NCBI GenBank assembly: GCA_008000375.1
Contig: SMOI01000356.1
Span: 1 to 29,820 of the forward strand
Length of the DNA: 29,820 bases
Direction: 5' to 3'
Source: Poteriospumella lacustris
Taxonomy: Eukaryota; Sar; Chrysophyceae; Chromulinales; Dinobryaceae
Shown here: piece after piece, positions 9,901 to 20,291 of the stretch
Numbering within the stretch: position 1 is the stretch's first letter
How the letters are laid out: each line of letters starts with the position of its first letter
The notes under the pieces: generated by a model
Database searches by the model: none
The model's input: the letters and a program-made list of their open reading frames with translations, nothing else
What the model was told of the DNA's origin: nothing
Made by a program: the position numbers and the translations under genes

Positions 9901-12900
9901 CCCCCAGCCCCTGGTCGCGCAGTAGCTTTTCGTAGTACGCCACCTGCGCATCTCTCTCCTCAACGGCGGCGCTCAGCTGCGCCGCGTCTTCGGACAGCTG
10001 CGCCTGACGATTGGAGAGTGCAGAGAGCTCTTTGTTCGCCCTGCTGAGCTCCTCCTTCGCCTGTCGCAGCCGCTTGTCCTGTTCGTCGGGGTCCTCGAGG
10101 TCGTCCAGATGCTCCGTGTCGATGGACAGGCGCTGCAGCGGCGCTTGTTGCGCAGACGAGGTGAAAAAGGGAATGATCGCCAGCGGATCGAGCGCAGCGC
10201 CGTCGTTGGCATTGTCGCCGTCGAAGAGCTGCATCGGGTCGCTCAGCGACTGCGACAGCGTCTGTCGTTGCCGCAGCGCTTGAGCCTCGGCCTCGACTTT
10301 GGCGCGCTCCAGTGCGACGACTTCGCTCTCCAGTTGGCCGATGGTGTGGCGCAGATGCTTCATCTCCTCGCGGAGCTGCGACACTTGTCTGCGGCTCTGC
10401 AGCGCAGCGATCTTGGTCAGTCGATTCTCTTCGCTCAAGGCGATGATTCGCGCGGCGAGCGCTTGCTGCTTCGCAGGCGATTGGCTGAGGAGATGGTCCA
10501 GGTCCTGTAGCCGCCGCGTGAGCGACGACTTCTCCGCCGACAGATCTTCGAAGTCGCTCTGAAGGCGCCTCGCGTCGTCCTCCTTCAGCTGGGCGCGCGC
10601 GACAGCGTCCTGCGCCTGCACTGAGAAGCTGTCGAGCTTCGTGGAGACCTCCGCCACCTTCGCCCCGACGGGGAAGGTCACGTAGCTAGTTCGCTTGTAG
10701 TGCTGGCTCAAGTGGTGGCTCTTGTCGGACGCGGAAGATGCACCGGCAGCGGGCGGCAAGAAGTCGATCTGGAGGACGGACGTCTTGAGCGTCTCCATCG
10801 CGGCGGACAGCGCCGACAGCGACTGCTGGTAGCGCGTCACGTCGTTGTGACGGGACTGTGTCTCCGAAAGCAGCTTTCCCTCGATCAGGCGCAAAGCTAC
10901 CTCGCGATGTCGGATGCCCTCTCGAGCCACTTGGTACTTACGTGCAAACGCACGGTAGGACGACTTCGTCGAGAGCAGTTCGCGTTGCAGGCGACCGATG
11001 ATGACCTCGTCGTCGCCACGACTCTCCAGCTTGGCGCAGTACTCTCGCAACTCCTTCAGCTCGGTCTCGAAACTGCTCTGGAAGTGTCGGGACTGGGCAG
11101 CCTGGTTCGTGGCGATGTCTGCGAGCTCCTTCTGCCTCTTGCATTCCATTTCCGACCGCTTCACCGCTTCCTCTGCCGCCTCCAGCTTCAGGCGCAAAAC
11201 GTCGGCGTCGTCCCTGGTCAGCCCCTGCTGGTACTTGAGCTGCATGGCCACGAGTTCATTTCGCGCGCTGCTCTCTTGCTTCAGCAGATTCTCCTCGCGG
11301 GCCTGCAGCTCCTTGACGCGCTTGGTTAACGTCTCGGTCTCCTCCAACACCTCGCTCAAGCTCTCGGTCAGCGACGCGACTCGCTTGTTCTGCGCCTGCA
11401 GCTCGAAGTCCAACCGACTGGTCTCGCCCTTGTAGCGAGCCAGTTCCGTGACCAGCGTCGCAACTTCTGCAGACGACTGAGCTGCCAGAGCTGCGCGCTT
11501 TGTCGCCTCGGCCTGAGCCAACAGCTGACTCTGAAGCGACTGGATTTGAGCCTTCAGGCGTTCGGCCTCATGGCGCGACTCGCCTAGCACCAGCCGCAAG
11601 CTTCGCAGCTCTCGCGCAGCGTCCAACGCGGACAGAGAAGAGGACGATACCTCTGCATGGCTGCGCAGCGTGTGCAAATGGTCCTCGCGCAGAGAGGCCA
11701 ACTCGGCGAGCGCGGCATTCAAGTCCTCGGCTGGTACCATGTTGTCCAGCTTGGTCTGCAGCCGCGACAGTTGCTGCGTCGCCGTTTCTTTGAAGTGCTC
11801 CAAGAAGAGGATTCTCTCCTTCAGGCTCGCCTCCATCTCCACGAAGTCGGCCTGCAGATCGGCCCTGCGCTTCTGCTCCAGTGACAGCGATTCCGTTGCT
11901 GAAATATACTTGCGACTCAGAACGGCTTCGTTCACTTCGAAGATCATCGCCCGGCGCGTCAACTCGCTCAGCTTGTTCTGCAGCGCTTGCTCGTCCTCCT
12001 TCTGGTAGAGCAAGTTCATCTCCTGCAGGCGCCGCACTTTCAGTCGCAGGTCTTCGATCTCATCGACCAGCGTCTGCTTGTCTTGCTGCTGCGTCTTCTC
12101 CTTCTCTTTCCATTGCCGCGACCGCTGGGCGAAGTCGTGGTACAGGATGGTCATTTGCAGTTTCATATCGCCCAATTGACTTTCATAGCTGCGCACGAAG
12201 CCGCGCGTCTGGTCCAGCTCGACGTCCCGCTCGAACAGCTGCTCCAAGCACTGGACCAGCTGCGCGTACAAGTCCTTCACCTCCCCCGCCCACTCCTCCG
12301 GTGGCAAATTCAGCGGCTGCACTGCATCTGCGAGGAGTGTTTTCCCGAAAGGAGTTTGCGGACCCAGATGGTTGCCGGAGGCGCTGGAGAGTTGATGAAT
12401 TGGAGTCTGAGGCATGCGGAGCGGCGTATGGAAGTGCGACGCGCGATGACCCTGCGTCGACGAGCGGCCGCCGAAAGGTGTCCAAGGAAAAGGAGACTCC
12501 GCCGTCGATCGATTGAGTGACGGCTGCTGTGGTTGCTGGCCGGCCTGTGGCAGGGTAAGGCGTGACTGTGCGTGTGCTAGGGGAGGTCGTCGAGCTGTCA
12601 TTGGTTGACTGGAGCTGCCACTGTCTAAGCCACTGTTTTCTCTCCCAACGAACGACGAGTGCGAAGGTGGAAGAGTCATTTGCACGCTTTGCGACCTCCG
12701 CAGAGCGTCCAATTCCTTGAGAATCATCTCGTTGTTGTGCGCCAAGATTCTAGCTAGCTCCGCTGCACCAAAGTTCGAGTTCTTTCCGCTGCTGTTGGTG
12801 ACTGTTACGGTGCCTCCACCAGAGTGCGCATTGACGCTGTTGGCGGATTCTTCCAGACGAGCTTTGATCTCTTGCAGAGCCGCCTGCATCGCGGCATTCT

Positions 12901-14824
12901 CTTGAAGTAGCGTCTTGATATCTGTGCCGAACGCATCAGACAAGATGCCACCATCGGCGAGAGCATCCGAGCCCCCGTTGGCTGTCTCCGCATTCGAACT
13001 GCTCCGCTTACCACCGTCACGCTCCAGCTTCAGCAGCGTTGCATTCAACGAGGCGATGTCCTTCTTCAACTGCTTATTTTCCGTCATCAGGCTTCGGGAG
13101 CGATCATCGAGCGGCAACTCCACTTTTCCGTCCCGCAAGTTCGCCGCGAACTCGTTGACCTTCACCAACTGCTCGGGCGCCAGACCCGGATACTTGAACC
13201 CACCTTCGGTCATCGTTCCCATTTGTGCCCGGAGTTGCTTTCTCAGGCGGCTGTTGTCTTCTTCCAGAGCATTGAGCTGATCCTCAAGTTCGCGGATTTG
13301 CAGCTGAAGGCCGGAGGCTGTGTTTTTGACCTCCTCTGCGAGATCAGGCGACGTTAAGTCCACTTGCACCGTGCGGCCCGTTTCCTTCTGAAGCCTTTCG
13401 AACGCCATCGACAGCGCTGCGTGCGCATCCATTAGTGCGCTATATTGAGTAGTGCGCTGCTCCAACGCTTGTGTCAGGCGTCGGTTGTCATCAGTGAGCT
13501 TCTTCTGGTTGCGCGCCAGCTGCTGTAGCCCATGGCCCGCCTCGTACACCGCCTTCCAATTCTTTAGCTCGTCGTTCTCGCGCACCAATTCGTCTCTTTC
13601 TTTCTGAGTACTGTCCCAATGTTTGGTTTCATCGGCGTGAGAGTCTTTGAGTGACTGCAGAGCAGCTTCAAGGGTCTTCGCCCTGCTCCGTTCGGCGGCA
13701 ATTCGCTCGGAAACCGCGTCATCGATGTGCTCCTCGGCTGTGGAAAGTCGCGATTCGAGCTCCTTTCGCTCCGCCAATAATTTTTGGACTTCTGCTTGCG
13801 CGACCGACAATTGTTGGCCTAATTCCTTGCCGTGCTTTTCTGCCTCTTCCGCTTGACGCTGCGCAGCGCCAAGTTTGGAATTATCGCGCAAATTGGAAAT
13901 TTGCGATCGAAGCTCTTGCTTCTCCGCCTCTTCTCGCGCCAGATCCGATGCGTGCTTAGTGCGAAGCGCGGTTATTTCTTGCGCCTGCAATTTGCATTTG
14001 TCTTCCCACATGGAGGCCTCTCGCAGGGCGGTCTGAAGATGTTCGCTGGCCTCGGCAAGGTCATTTTCCAGCTCGGACATTTCGTTGTGAAGGTGCTGTT
14101 TCTCCACTTCCCCGTGATCCTTCAATGCAGCAAGGGTCTCTCTTTCTTCTGCAAACTTTGCGATGATTTCGTCCATGGACTGCTTCTCACTTCGAAGCGT
14201 CTTAATTTGGTCGTTCAACTCCGCATTCTGACAAGACACAAACAGGGTAAGCAATGCCGTTCACAAATATCCGGCGTATATTCGTACCTCCTCCCGTAGC
14301 GCTTCGTTCTCTTCAGTGAGCTGTTGGGCCAGTTTAACATTCACTGATTTCTGCTTGTTGAAGTCCTTTGTTTGCGTCTCAGCAGACTGTGCCTTTTTCT
14401 TCGCCTCTTTTAGCTCTTTGTCCAAATCTTCCAGTTGCTTCGCCTGCGATCGGATTTTTTTATCGGCGTCCGACTTCTCGTCGCTCAGGGTTGCAATTTT
14501 AGCATTTGCATCTCCTAGGTCTTTTCGCAGGCTTCCAATCGTCGCCAAATCAGCTTTAACCTTGTCTTGGAGAGAAGCGATCTCCTCTTCCAATGCCAAC
14601 ATCGCTGCATTATCATTGCCACGTCGTCGTCCACGGCCCACAGCTCCTTTATTTAACTCGGCGATTTCATTGTCTTTCTCCTGAAGCTGGCGCTCCAGTT
14701 CCTCGGCATACTGAATGAAATGGAGATATTATTGTCAATATGCGTGAAGCCTGGCATCGCTAGCTGCGTCAGAATAACTTACCGACATCCAGTCGTCAGC
14801 CGTGAACTCCTCTTTCTCGCTCAT
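6830..14824 (-). CDS. CEP290: CEP290-type centrosomal and ciliary transition-zone coiled-coil protein
   Basis: Exons on the minus strand are 14783-14824 (14 codons), 14288-14710 (141 codons) and 6830-14227. Introns are 72 nt (GTAAGT...CAG) and 60 nt (GTACGA...CAG), both phase 0. The product is 2620 aa, close to the 2479 aa of human CEP290, and is almost entirely heptad coiled coil. Diagnostic blocks match CEP290: V-E-S-M-K-R-V-V-E-K-L-R-G-D-N-E-R-L near the end (human G-L-M-K-K-V-V-E-K-V-Q-R-E-N-E-Q-L), the C-terminal F-D-L-D-F-F-E-E-I-E-N-L-K (human F-D-P-S-F-F-E-E-I-E-D-L-K), and F-E-V-N-E-A-V-L-S-R-K-Y with L-E-H-F-K-E-T-A mid-protein. CEP290 forms the Y-links of the ciliary transition zone and gates entry of membrane proteins. 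A Pro/Ser/Thr-rich segment coded near 12360-12620 interrupts the coil. The ATG at 14824 starts a short acidic leader. Confidence 0.92.
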
Positions 14825-15241
14825 GGTGCCGCCAGTAATGAGCTACAAAAAGGTTATAGGACGGGCGTACAACACGCAGACCCACGTCTTCGTGAGGATA
14901 TCACCTTTGTTGTCGTCGCCAATTCAATTCAAATCAAACGCGCAGGGCCCACTCGGCGACACACCGACGGGGTTGGCATCGCGCGACACAGCTGCCCTGC
15001 ACAGCACGAGATGATGACGACGACGATCGCGATGATGATGACGACGACTTCATTTTGATTCGGCGCCGGTCGCTCTCGGATGGACCGGGACCCAACAGTA
15101 AACCACAACGCGTATGAGTTAACTGTCTGTCGAGACGGCTATCATCTGCAGCGCACATCTGAACTGGCTTTGAAAGTTCTCGGCCCCCATTGTCCTCGAA
15201 GGATTTTCACAAGTTTGTTCACTTACTGCCACTTTGTACCG
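14825..15241. promoter_or_regulatory. Divergent promoter region, CEP290 and VMA21
   Basis: These 417 bp separate the start codons of two divergently transcribed genes and must hold both promoters and leaders. A GAT/GAC triplet-rich tract with a central CGATCGCGAT lies around 15010-15050. No TATA box is convincing. No gene is supported here. Confidence 0.5.
15011..15058 (+). other. Possible upstream ORF before VMA21
   Basis: A 15-codon ATG-to-TGA frame made almost only of Met and Thr codons (ATG ATG ACG ACG ACG ...) lies 184 nt upstream of the VMA21 start. If the leader begins upstream of it, it could damp VMA21 translation. It may equally be chance within the triplet tract. Confidence 0.25.
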
Positions 15242-15633
15242 ATGCCTCTTTCAGCATACGAAGTGTAAGTCCTTATCCGTCTACTTGCTGCCTTCAAGAC
15301 CATGACCAAGCCATTTCAATGGTATGCTTTCTTTTTAGGTTTTTCTCCCAGGAAAATCGGGCTGTTACCAACAAACTGCTGTTTTTCACGGTTTTGATGG
15401 TGGTTATCCCAGTTATGGCATTCTACGCTGCGTACATATTCCTTTTCGACTGGAAAGAAGAAGGGCTCGCCTGGAGTGGATTCATTGCTGTAGCGGCCAC
15501 GAACGTTGTTGTTGTCGCATATGTTGCGATGGCTTGGAATGAGGACCAGGAAGACATGAAGTCAAGGAATGTTCCCACCGAAAAGGCGGCCACTTCTGCG
15601 AGCAACACACTCACCCAAAAGAAAGAGAACTAG
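15242..15633 (+). CDS. VMA21: VMA21-like V-ATPase assembly factor
   Basis: Two exons, 15242-15264 and 15339-15633, flank a 74-nt intron (GTAAGT...TTTTTAG). Splicing gives 105 aa starting M-P-L-S-A-Y-E-V. The protein has the VMA21 layout: a short N-terminus, TM1 (N-K-L-L-F-F-T-V-L-M onward), a short loop, and TM2 ending in V-A-M-A-W-N-E-D, matching the family's V-A-W-N-E. It ends in K-K-E-N, a dilysine ER-retrieval signal like that of yeast Vma21. VMA21 works in the ER, where it guides assembly of the V-ATPase Vo ring and escorts it to the Golgi. The gene shares its upstream region with CEP290 and converges on the J-protein gene with 74 bp between stops. Confidence 0.88.
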
Positions 15634-15645
15634 TAATGTCAGTAC

Positions 15646-15651
15646 TTTATT
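15646..15651 (-). terminator. AATAAA polyadenylation signal of the J-protein gene
   Basis: AATAAA on the minus strand (TTTATT on +) lies about 57-62 nt past the J-protein stop, inside the 3' UTR of VMA21. A TGTATA on the same strand lies at 15674-15679. The two 3' UTRs probably overlap. Confidence 0.45.
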
Positions 15652-15707
15652 TATCCTTTAACCTTACTTCAATTATACATGTTGGTTCGGCCGTGAGCGA
15701 CGGCTGC

Positions 15708-16817
15708 TTAACGAAAAAAGAAGGACGAAAACGAGGTGAACCCCTTGTCGCCCTCGTCGTCGACGTCAGTCGAATCAAAATCGAATCCGAAGTCCGAAGA
15801 GTAGGTTTGATCGCCAGATCTACCTCCGCGCCCGAACTTCCGTATATCAGCGGGTCTCAAAACGGCTTTTCGTCGGCTGGCGCCTGGCGACGAAAGTGGA
15901 TGAGATTGAGGTCCGAATATCCGTTGAAGGACAGCCCGGTCCTCCGCGGTGAGCTGGACCTTCTCTGGCATTTCGACCTCAACCAAAACGAACAGATCCC
16001 CTCTCCTTCCCAGACGATCATCAGGAAAAGGCATCCCAAGACCCTCCAAAGCAAAGACGTCGTTCTTTCCTGTTACTCGACCTTGCGGAGAGCAAACAGT
16101 GACCTGAGAACCGTCCAAATGAGTTATCGACCGCTCGAAACCGAGTAATGCATCAGCCAGCGACACTTTGAGCTTCATCAGTAAATCGTGGCGCTTCCTG
16201 GTGAACACCGGGTGCCGCCGTTGTTGCAGCACAAAAACAACTTGTCGGCCGCCAACGTCTGCCCCCAATTGGGTCCCCTCCACCATTCCGGGGGTGACCC
16301 GGACGGTCACCTGGCTTTTGAAAATCGTCACCACGATGTCCTTGCCGCTGAAGATGTCCTCGAGGGACAGCTCCATGTTGTACAACACTGGCATTTGCAC
16401 ACCGAAGCCACTAAACCCACGAAACAAGTCGCGAAATGCTTCTGCTTCATCATATCGTGTGTTCGTACTCGCACTGTGGGTCCCCGTCTTTCCAAAGCGG
16501 TCGTAGGTTCGTCTTTTGCTCTCGTCGGAGAGCACCTCGTACGCCTCAACCAATTTTTTGAACTGCTCTGCGTCACCTCCCTTGTCAGGGTGCATAGACA
16601 CTGCCTTTTTGCGGTAAGCTGACGTTATCTGCCGTGAAGTAGACGTCTTCTCGACTCCAAGAAGGCGATAATAGTCGTCTTGGTCGTCACTCGGGTTGGA
16701 CCGAGTGGAATGCGGCCTATTCCCTGAGGGGTTGCGTCTTCCTGAAAAATCAGATGCAACTACCGCCGCAATAATGCAACAGGCTAGAATGATGGTGAAA
16801 TACGATAAAGGGTTCAT
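15708..16817 (-). CDS. Secretory type-B-like DnaJ co-chaperone
   Basis: Single exon, 369 aa. The ATG at 16815-16817 is chosen because the frame upstream offers only a GTG right after a stop. Residues 1-22 form a signal peptide or signal anchor (hydrophobic core Y-F-T-I-I-L-A-C-C-I-I-A-A-V-V). The J domain (about 48-109) carries the H-P-D triad at 76-78 and ends D-R-F-G-K. A DnaJ_C substrate-binding region follows: L-S-L-E-D-I-F-S-G-K, V-T-P-G-M-V-E-G, the H-P-V-F-T-R-K block and the G-D-L-F-V-L strand. The CxxCxGxG zinc-finger repeats are absent, so it is type B-like. It should stimulate ATP hydrolysis by an ER-lumenal Hsp70 such as BiP. There is no KDEL-like C-terminus (it ends S-F-F-F-R), unlike many soluble ER J-proteins. 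The tail is Phe/Ser/Asp-rich. DNAJB11-like is possible but not established. Confidence 0.85.
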   Translation of the reverse strand: MNPLSYFTIILACCIIAAVVASDFSGRRNPSGNRPHSTRSNPSDDQDDYYRLLGVEKTSTSRQITSAYRKKAVSMHPDKGGDAEQFKKLVEAYEVLSDESKRRTYDRFGKTGTHSASTNTRYDEAEAFRDLFRGFSGFGVQMPVLYNMELSLEDIFSGKDIVVTIFKSQVTVRVTPGMVEGTQLGADVGGRQVVFVLQQRRHPVFTRKRHDLLMKLKVSLADALLGFERSITHLDGSQVTVCSPQGRVTGKNDVFALEGLGMPFPDDRLGRRGDLFVLVEVEMPEKVQLTAEDRAVLQRIFGPQSHPLSSPGASRRKAVLRPADIRKFGRGGRSGDQTYSSDFGFDFDSTDVDDEGDKGFTSFSSFFFR

Positions 16818-17402
16818 GGGCGTCCTCCTGTTGTACTGACGAATGCATATACTCACTTATCCGTATGTACAGCCCCCTTTTTCAAAAGGTAAGTGGAAGT
16901 CATTTCTGGTCTGTCACTGGGTGGAACAAGAGACAAGAGAAGGTCGAGACGAGTCCTCCACGTCCAGCAGATGGAGACGAACGAGTGATAAGACGGGCCA
17001 TGGGCCATGGCCTTGCGATGAGCGACGAGCCGATTCGTCGTCATCGTGCACCTCATCGACTGCTGCTGCTGCTGCTGCGCTGAAATCGAAACGCTTCGGC
17101 TTCAGGCGACAGGGAGAACCGACGGATGTAGGTCGCAGGCCAGCGGCAGTGAGGGCCCACCCCCATCCGAGCCGCGTGCGTTGCACGTTGCAACCGTTGT
17201 GCCTCCGTCGCCGATATCGCCGAAGCGGGTTGGGCAAATGGCAAAAGAACGCGCAGTTGGGCTCGAGAAGACTTGCATCGCGCCCTTCGTGATTTATATT
17301 TCGAACAATTCGACGTCGAAAGTCAGTCTCTGATTTATCTATTTTCATTGTGGCTGACGACAACCAGTGCACCACGACCACTGTCAGTCACGAACGTCCG
17401 AC
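16818..17402. promoter_or_regulatory. Divergent promoter region, J-protein and helical-repeat gene
   Basis: This 585 bp spacer between divergent start codons has no supported gene. It contains a (CTG)6 tract at 17060-17077 and a perfect 6-bp dyad with a 3-nt spacer (GTTGCA CGT TGCAAC) at 17180-17194. Confidence 0.45.
17180..17194. promoter_or_regulatory. Dyad GTTGCA-CGT-TGCAAC
   Basis: A perfect inverted repeat of 6 bp arms with a 3-nt spacer lies about 209 nt upstream of the ATG at 17403. Its form suits a dimeric transcription factor. No factor can be named from the sequence. Confidence 0.3.
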
Positions 17403-20291
17403 ATGAACACGTACGGATTCGTCTTATCAAGTCCATTCAGTCCCATGGGGTCTGACTCAGTCCCGACGCTCCCTGGGGAGTCTATGGCTGCCGGACCAAT
17501 AAAATCGGAAGAGGAGATGCATCTCGAGCGGTTTGGTCTGACCTGGTCGCTGATGGAGTCGACGAGTGGGTCTCTCGCAGCCGACCGCATGAAAGATATC
17601 TTAGACTGCATCGAAGACGACTACTTCCCGCTGAATTTGAGGCACCCAACAGCATCGGCGCTGCTCACGTGGTGCACCATCGCCCCGGAGTCCCTTCGGA
17701 ACCAAATTTTCGACAAATTCTTTTACAAGACCCTCCAGATCATCCGCTTTGACCTCATCGCACCCGCGTTGTCGACTCTTCCAACTTCCTCCAACGTTGG
17801 CATGAACAACCTATTCGGAGCATCGCCCACAGCCTCGCACAACCGCAACCGACCGTCGCATTTTCTGTCGCTGTGGGTGCAGAAGCACGCGAACAGCAAC
17901 CACGAGTTCCGCCTGCGCATCGCCCCGGAGATTCTCAGCATCATCCAGTCGGTGGTGGACAAGAAGGTCATTTTGTCGGACGCGCCGCTGAATGGAGAGA
18001 CTGCAGAGGCGGACGAAACTGTTCGCGCGGAGATCGTGCGCGTGCTGATCCGGACCCTTCCGCACGACGCGCAGAGCTTGTACGACGCTCTGTCGGACGA
18101 AGATGACCGACGAGCCATACCTCTTCTCGTAGCGTTGGACGACCTCGCGGGAGACCGCTGCAACTCCGTTGGCGACGAGGCGGCGGATCTGGTGAAGATT
18201 CTGGCGGAGAACAAGGACGGCGACGCGCTGGCGCTGCACCAAGACGCGATGGTGACCATGTTGCGGCGGGGCAGAGGCCAGGTCCTCGACATCATGAAGA
18301 ACTACTCCCACTTCTTCGAGTCGCAGTCGCACGAGTTCGCTGCGTCGCTGGGGAAGCTCCTGCCCAACGTCGGCTTCGCCAGTGCGGCCAAGTGGCTGGA
18401 GGACCTCGCGGAGAGGGATCCGGGGTCGCTGGTGCCTCACATCGGCGCCTTGATCGATCGACTGCACCAAGAGGTCGCGGAGGATCAGGCGAAGATCATG
18501 CGGCTGGTGCTGTCGGTGGGGTTGGTGGAGCCGCAGGGCCTGTTGGCGTCGGTCCGCCAGGCGGCCGAGCAGTGCCTGGCGACGATGAAGACGCAGGCGG
18601 ACTCCTCGTACTTCGCGGTCCTCGTCCCGCTGATCAAGGTGTTGGCAGCCGTAGGGACGTGGTCGGAGGCGGCGGCGATGCAGTGCATGTCGGCCGCGGC
18701 GCTGGTGGCGAGATCCCTCGTCTCAGACGCGGTGCAGGGCGCGGGGGAGGGCCCCGGTGCGGGGCTGCCGCCGACGCCCACGGCCGCAGCCCCTCCGCGA
18801 GAGGCGACTCTGTCTCCTCAGTCGCTGTCTCCCTCGAAGCGCGTGCCACAGAGCGACGCACAGTCGCTGCCCCCCGCGGCCACGGAGGACGCGATGACCG
18901 CGTCGCAGTCGTCCTTCTCGGGCAGCGCGCGACACAATTCGCTGGCGCTCGACGTGGAGCGGAAGGAGGTGGAGCTGGCCCTGCTGGAGCTGTTCAACCT
19001 GCTGAAGGACAAGTGCTCGTACTGCAACTTGCTGTCGAAGCCGACGCTGGCGGCGATCGCCAGCATGCGCGACGTGGACGCCGCCCTCGTCGACAACCTG
19101 CTCGACTGGAACGGCGGCAAGCGCGCCCGGCGCGGCGACCGCCGCATGCTGCTGCTGCACGCCGGAGAGCTGTACGTCATGCGCCACCCCGAGGTGAGGC
19201 GACAGCTGCAGCAGGAGGCGCCGAAGTCGTGGCTGAGCTACCTGTCGCCGTCGAAGTCCACCGCCTCCGCCGCCCGCTCGGCGGCCAGTGAGCGCAGCCC
19301 GAGCAAAGCCGCGAGCCATCAGATCGCGCCGTCTCCGCAGTCCATGACGCTGGCCCTGGCGCAGTCGCCGCAGCCGCCACCGGCGACGATCGGTGCGACG
19401 TCAACGTCTCGCCGCGCCCAGGCGCTGCAGGGCGGCCGCCTCGACGACGCCGTGTCGCCGTCGTACCCGCAGCAGTCGCTCGCCGTTGGCAACGATCTGG
19501 CGGCGCCGCGCCGCCTCTTCGACGACAATGTCTCGGTGGCCAGCGCGCAGACCGCCTCGGAGGCCCCGGCGCTGTCGTTCTCCGAGTTCCTCGCGCGGCA
19601 GCAGCAACAGCCGCAGCAGTCGTCTCCGGCCGCTCTCAGCGCCACCGCGCCTCCGCCCAGCGTCAAAGCCGTCACGCCGGACTTCCTCGCACCGATGGCG
19701 TTCGGCGCGTCACCCGCTGCCACAGGCGCCAGCAGTCGCCTCGCGGACGCGGCACCGAGCGGTGCGAGCGCCCGGCCGGCCGCCAGTCCCAGCGCCTCGC
19801 CGAGCGTAAAAGGCAGCGCGGGCAAGTCTGCGCCGCCGTCGCCGTCCGAGCCATCGTCTCCGGGCGGCGGGAAAGTGGCGCAGACGGGCGGGCTGCTGCG
19901 GTGGCTCACGTCGCCGCTTCGGCGGAAGAAGGCGGCGGCCGCGACGCCGTCGGTCCCCGCCATCGACGAAACGGCCGAGACGGAGACGACGGACTCGTTG
20001 CCGCCGCCCACCAGCTCGCGCATCGCGCCGTCGCCAGCGGGGAGATCCGCGCGCGAGTTTGCCGCCAGCGCCGCCTCCGCGCGGCCGGGGCTCGACGGTG
20101 CCGGCGCGTACGGCGGCATTCGCGGTTCGTTCGCGCCGGCCGCCTCGACGGGCGTCGCCAACGACCTGCCGCCGGCGCTGCAAGAGTTCTCGCTGACCTC
20201 GAGCGGCCCTGTCGGCGGCCCGGTCGGCGGCGCGGGCGGCGGTTTGCCGGCGATGCTCTTCACGCCCATCGCCTACTCCGCGCGGCAGTAG
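17403..20291 (+). CDS. Large protein: helical-repeat-like N-terminal half, disordered C-terminal half, function unknown
   Basis: Single exon, 962 aa. The frame continues 5' to a GTG at 17367, but 17403 is the first ATG. Residues about 35-450 are regular amphipathic helices of HEAT/armadillo type, with helix pairs such as L-V-P-H-I-G-A-L-I-D-R-L and Y-F-A-V-L-V-P-L-I-K-V-L. A second conserved-looking helical block (about 525-620) includes L-L-E-L-F-N-L-L-K-D-K and H-A-G-E-L-Y-V-M-R-H-P. The remainder, to 962, is Ser/Ala/Pro-rich low complexity with many SP and TP sites. There is no catalytic motif, signal peptide or TM segment. I considered a melted/VEPH1-like repeat protein, which has a similar helical N-terminus, but there is no PH domain here and the resemblance is weak. 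A scaffold role is plausible only by architecture. GC rises sharply along the gene. Confidence 0.75.
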   Translation: MNTYGFVLSSPFSPMGSDSVPTLPGESMAAGPIKSEEEMHLERFGLTWSLMESTSGSLAADRMKDILDCIEDDYFPLNLRHPTASALLTWCTIAPESLRNQIFDKFFYKTLQIIRFDLIAPALSTLPTSSNVGMNNLFGASPTASHNRNRPSHFLSLWVQKHANSNHEFRLRIAPEILSIIQSVVDKKVILSDAPLNGETAEADETVRAEIVRVLIRTLPHDAQSLYDALSDEDDRRAIPLLVALDDLAGDRCNSVGDEAADLVKILAENKDGDALALHQDAMVTMLRRGRGQVLDIMKNYSHFFESQSHEFAASLGKLLPNVGFASAAKWLEDLAERDPGSLVPHIGALIDRLHQEVAEDQAKIMRLVLSVGLVEPQGLLASVRQAAEQCLATMKTQADSSYFAVLVPLIKVLAAVGTWSEAAAMQCMSAAALVARSLVSDAVQGAGEGPGAGLPPTPTAAAPPREATLSPQSLSPSKRVPQSDAQSLPPAATEDAMTASQSSFSGSARHNSLALDVERKEVELALLELFNLLKDKCSYCNLLSKPTLAAIASMRDVDAALVDNLLDWNGGKRARRGDRRMLLLHAGELYVMRHPEVRRQLQQEAPKSWLSYLSPSKSTASAARSAASERSPSKAASHQIAPSPQSMTLALAQSPQPPPATIGATSTSRRAQALQGGRLDDAVSPSYPQQSLAVGNDLAAPRRLFDDNVSVASAQTASEAPALSFSEFLARQQQQPQQSSPAALSATAPPPSVKAVTPDFLAPMAFGASPAATGASSRLADAAPSGASARPAASPSASPSVKGSAGKSAPPSPSEPSSPGGGKVAQTGGLLRWLTSPLRRKKAAAATPSVPAIDETAETETTDSLPPPTSSRIAPSPAGRSAREFAASAASARPGLDGAGAYGGIRGSFAPAASTGVANDLPPALQEFSLTSSGPVGGPVGGAGGGLPAMLFTPIAYSARQ

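Noticed and set aside
17060-17077. (CTG)6 tract as a possible coding polyglutamine or CRISPR-like repeat
   Set aside because: It is a plain microsatellite in a promoter spacer, with no spacers between repeats and no ORF using it.
17367-17402. Start of the helical-repeat gene at 17367
   Set aside because: The codon is GTG; the first ATG in frame is 17403.
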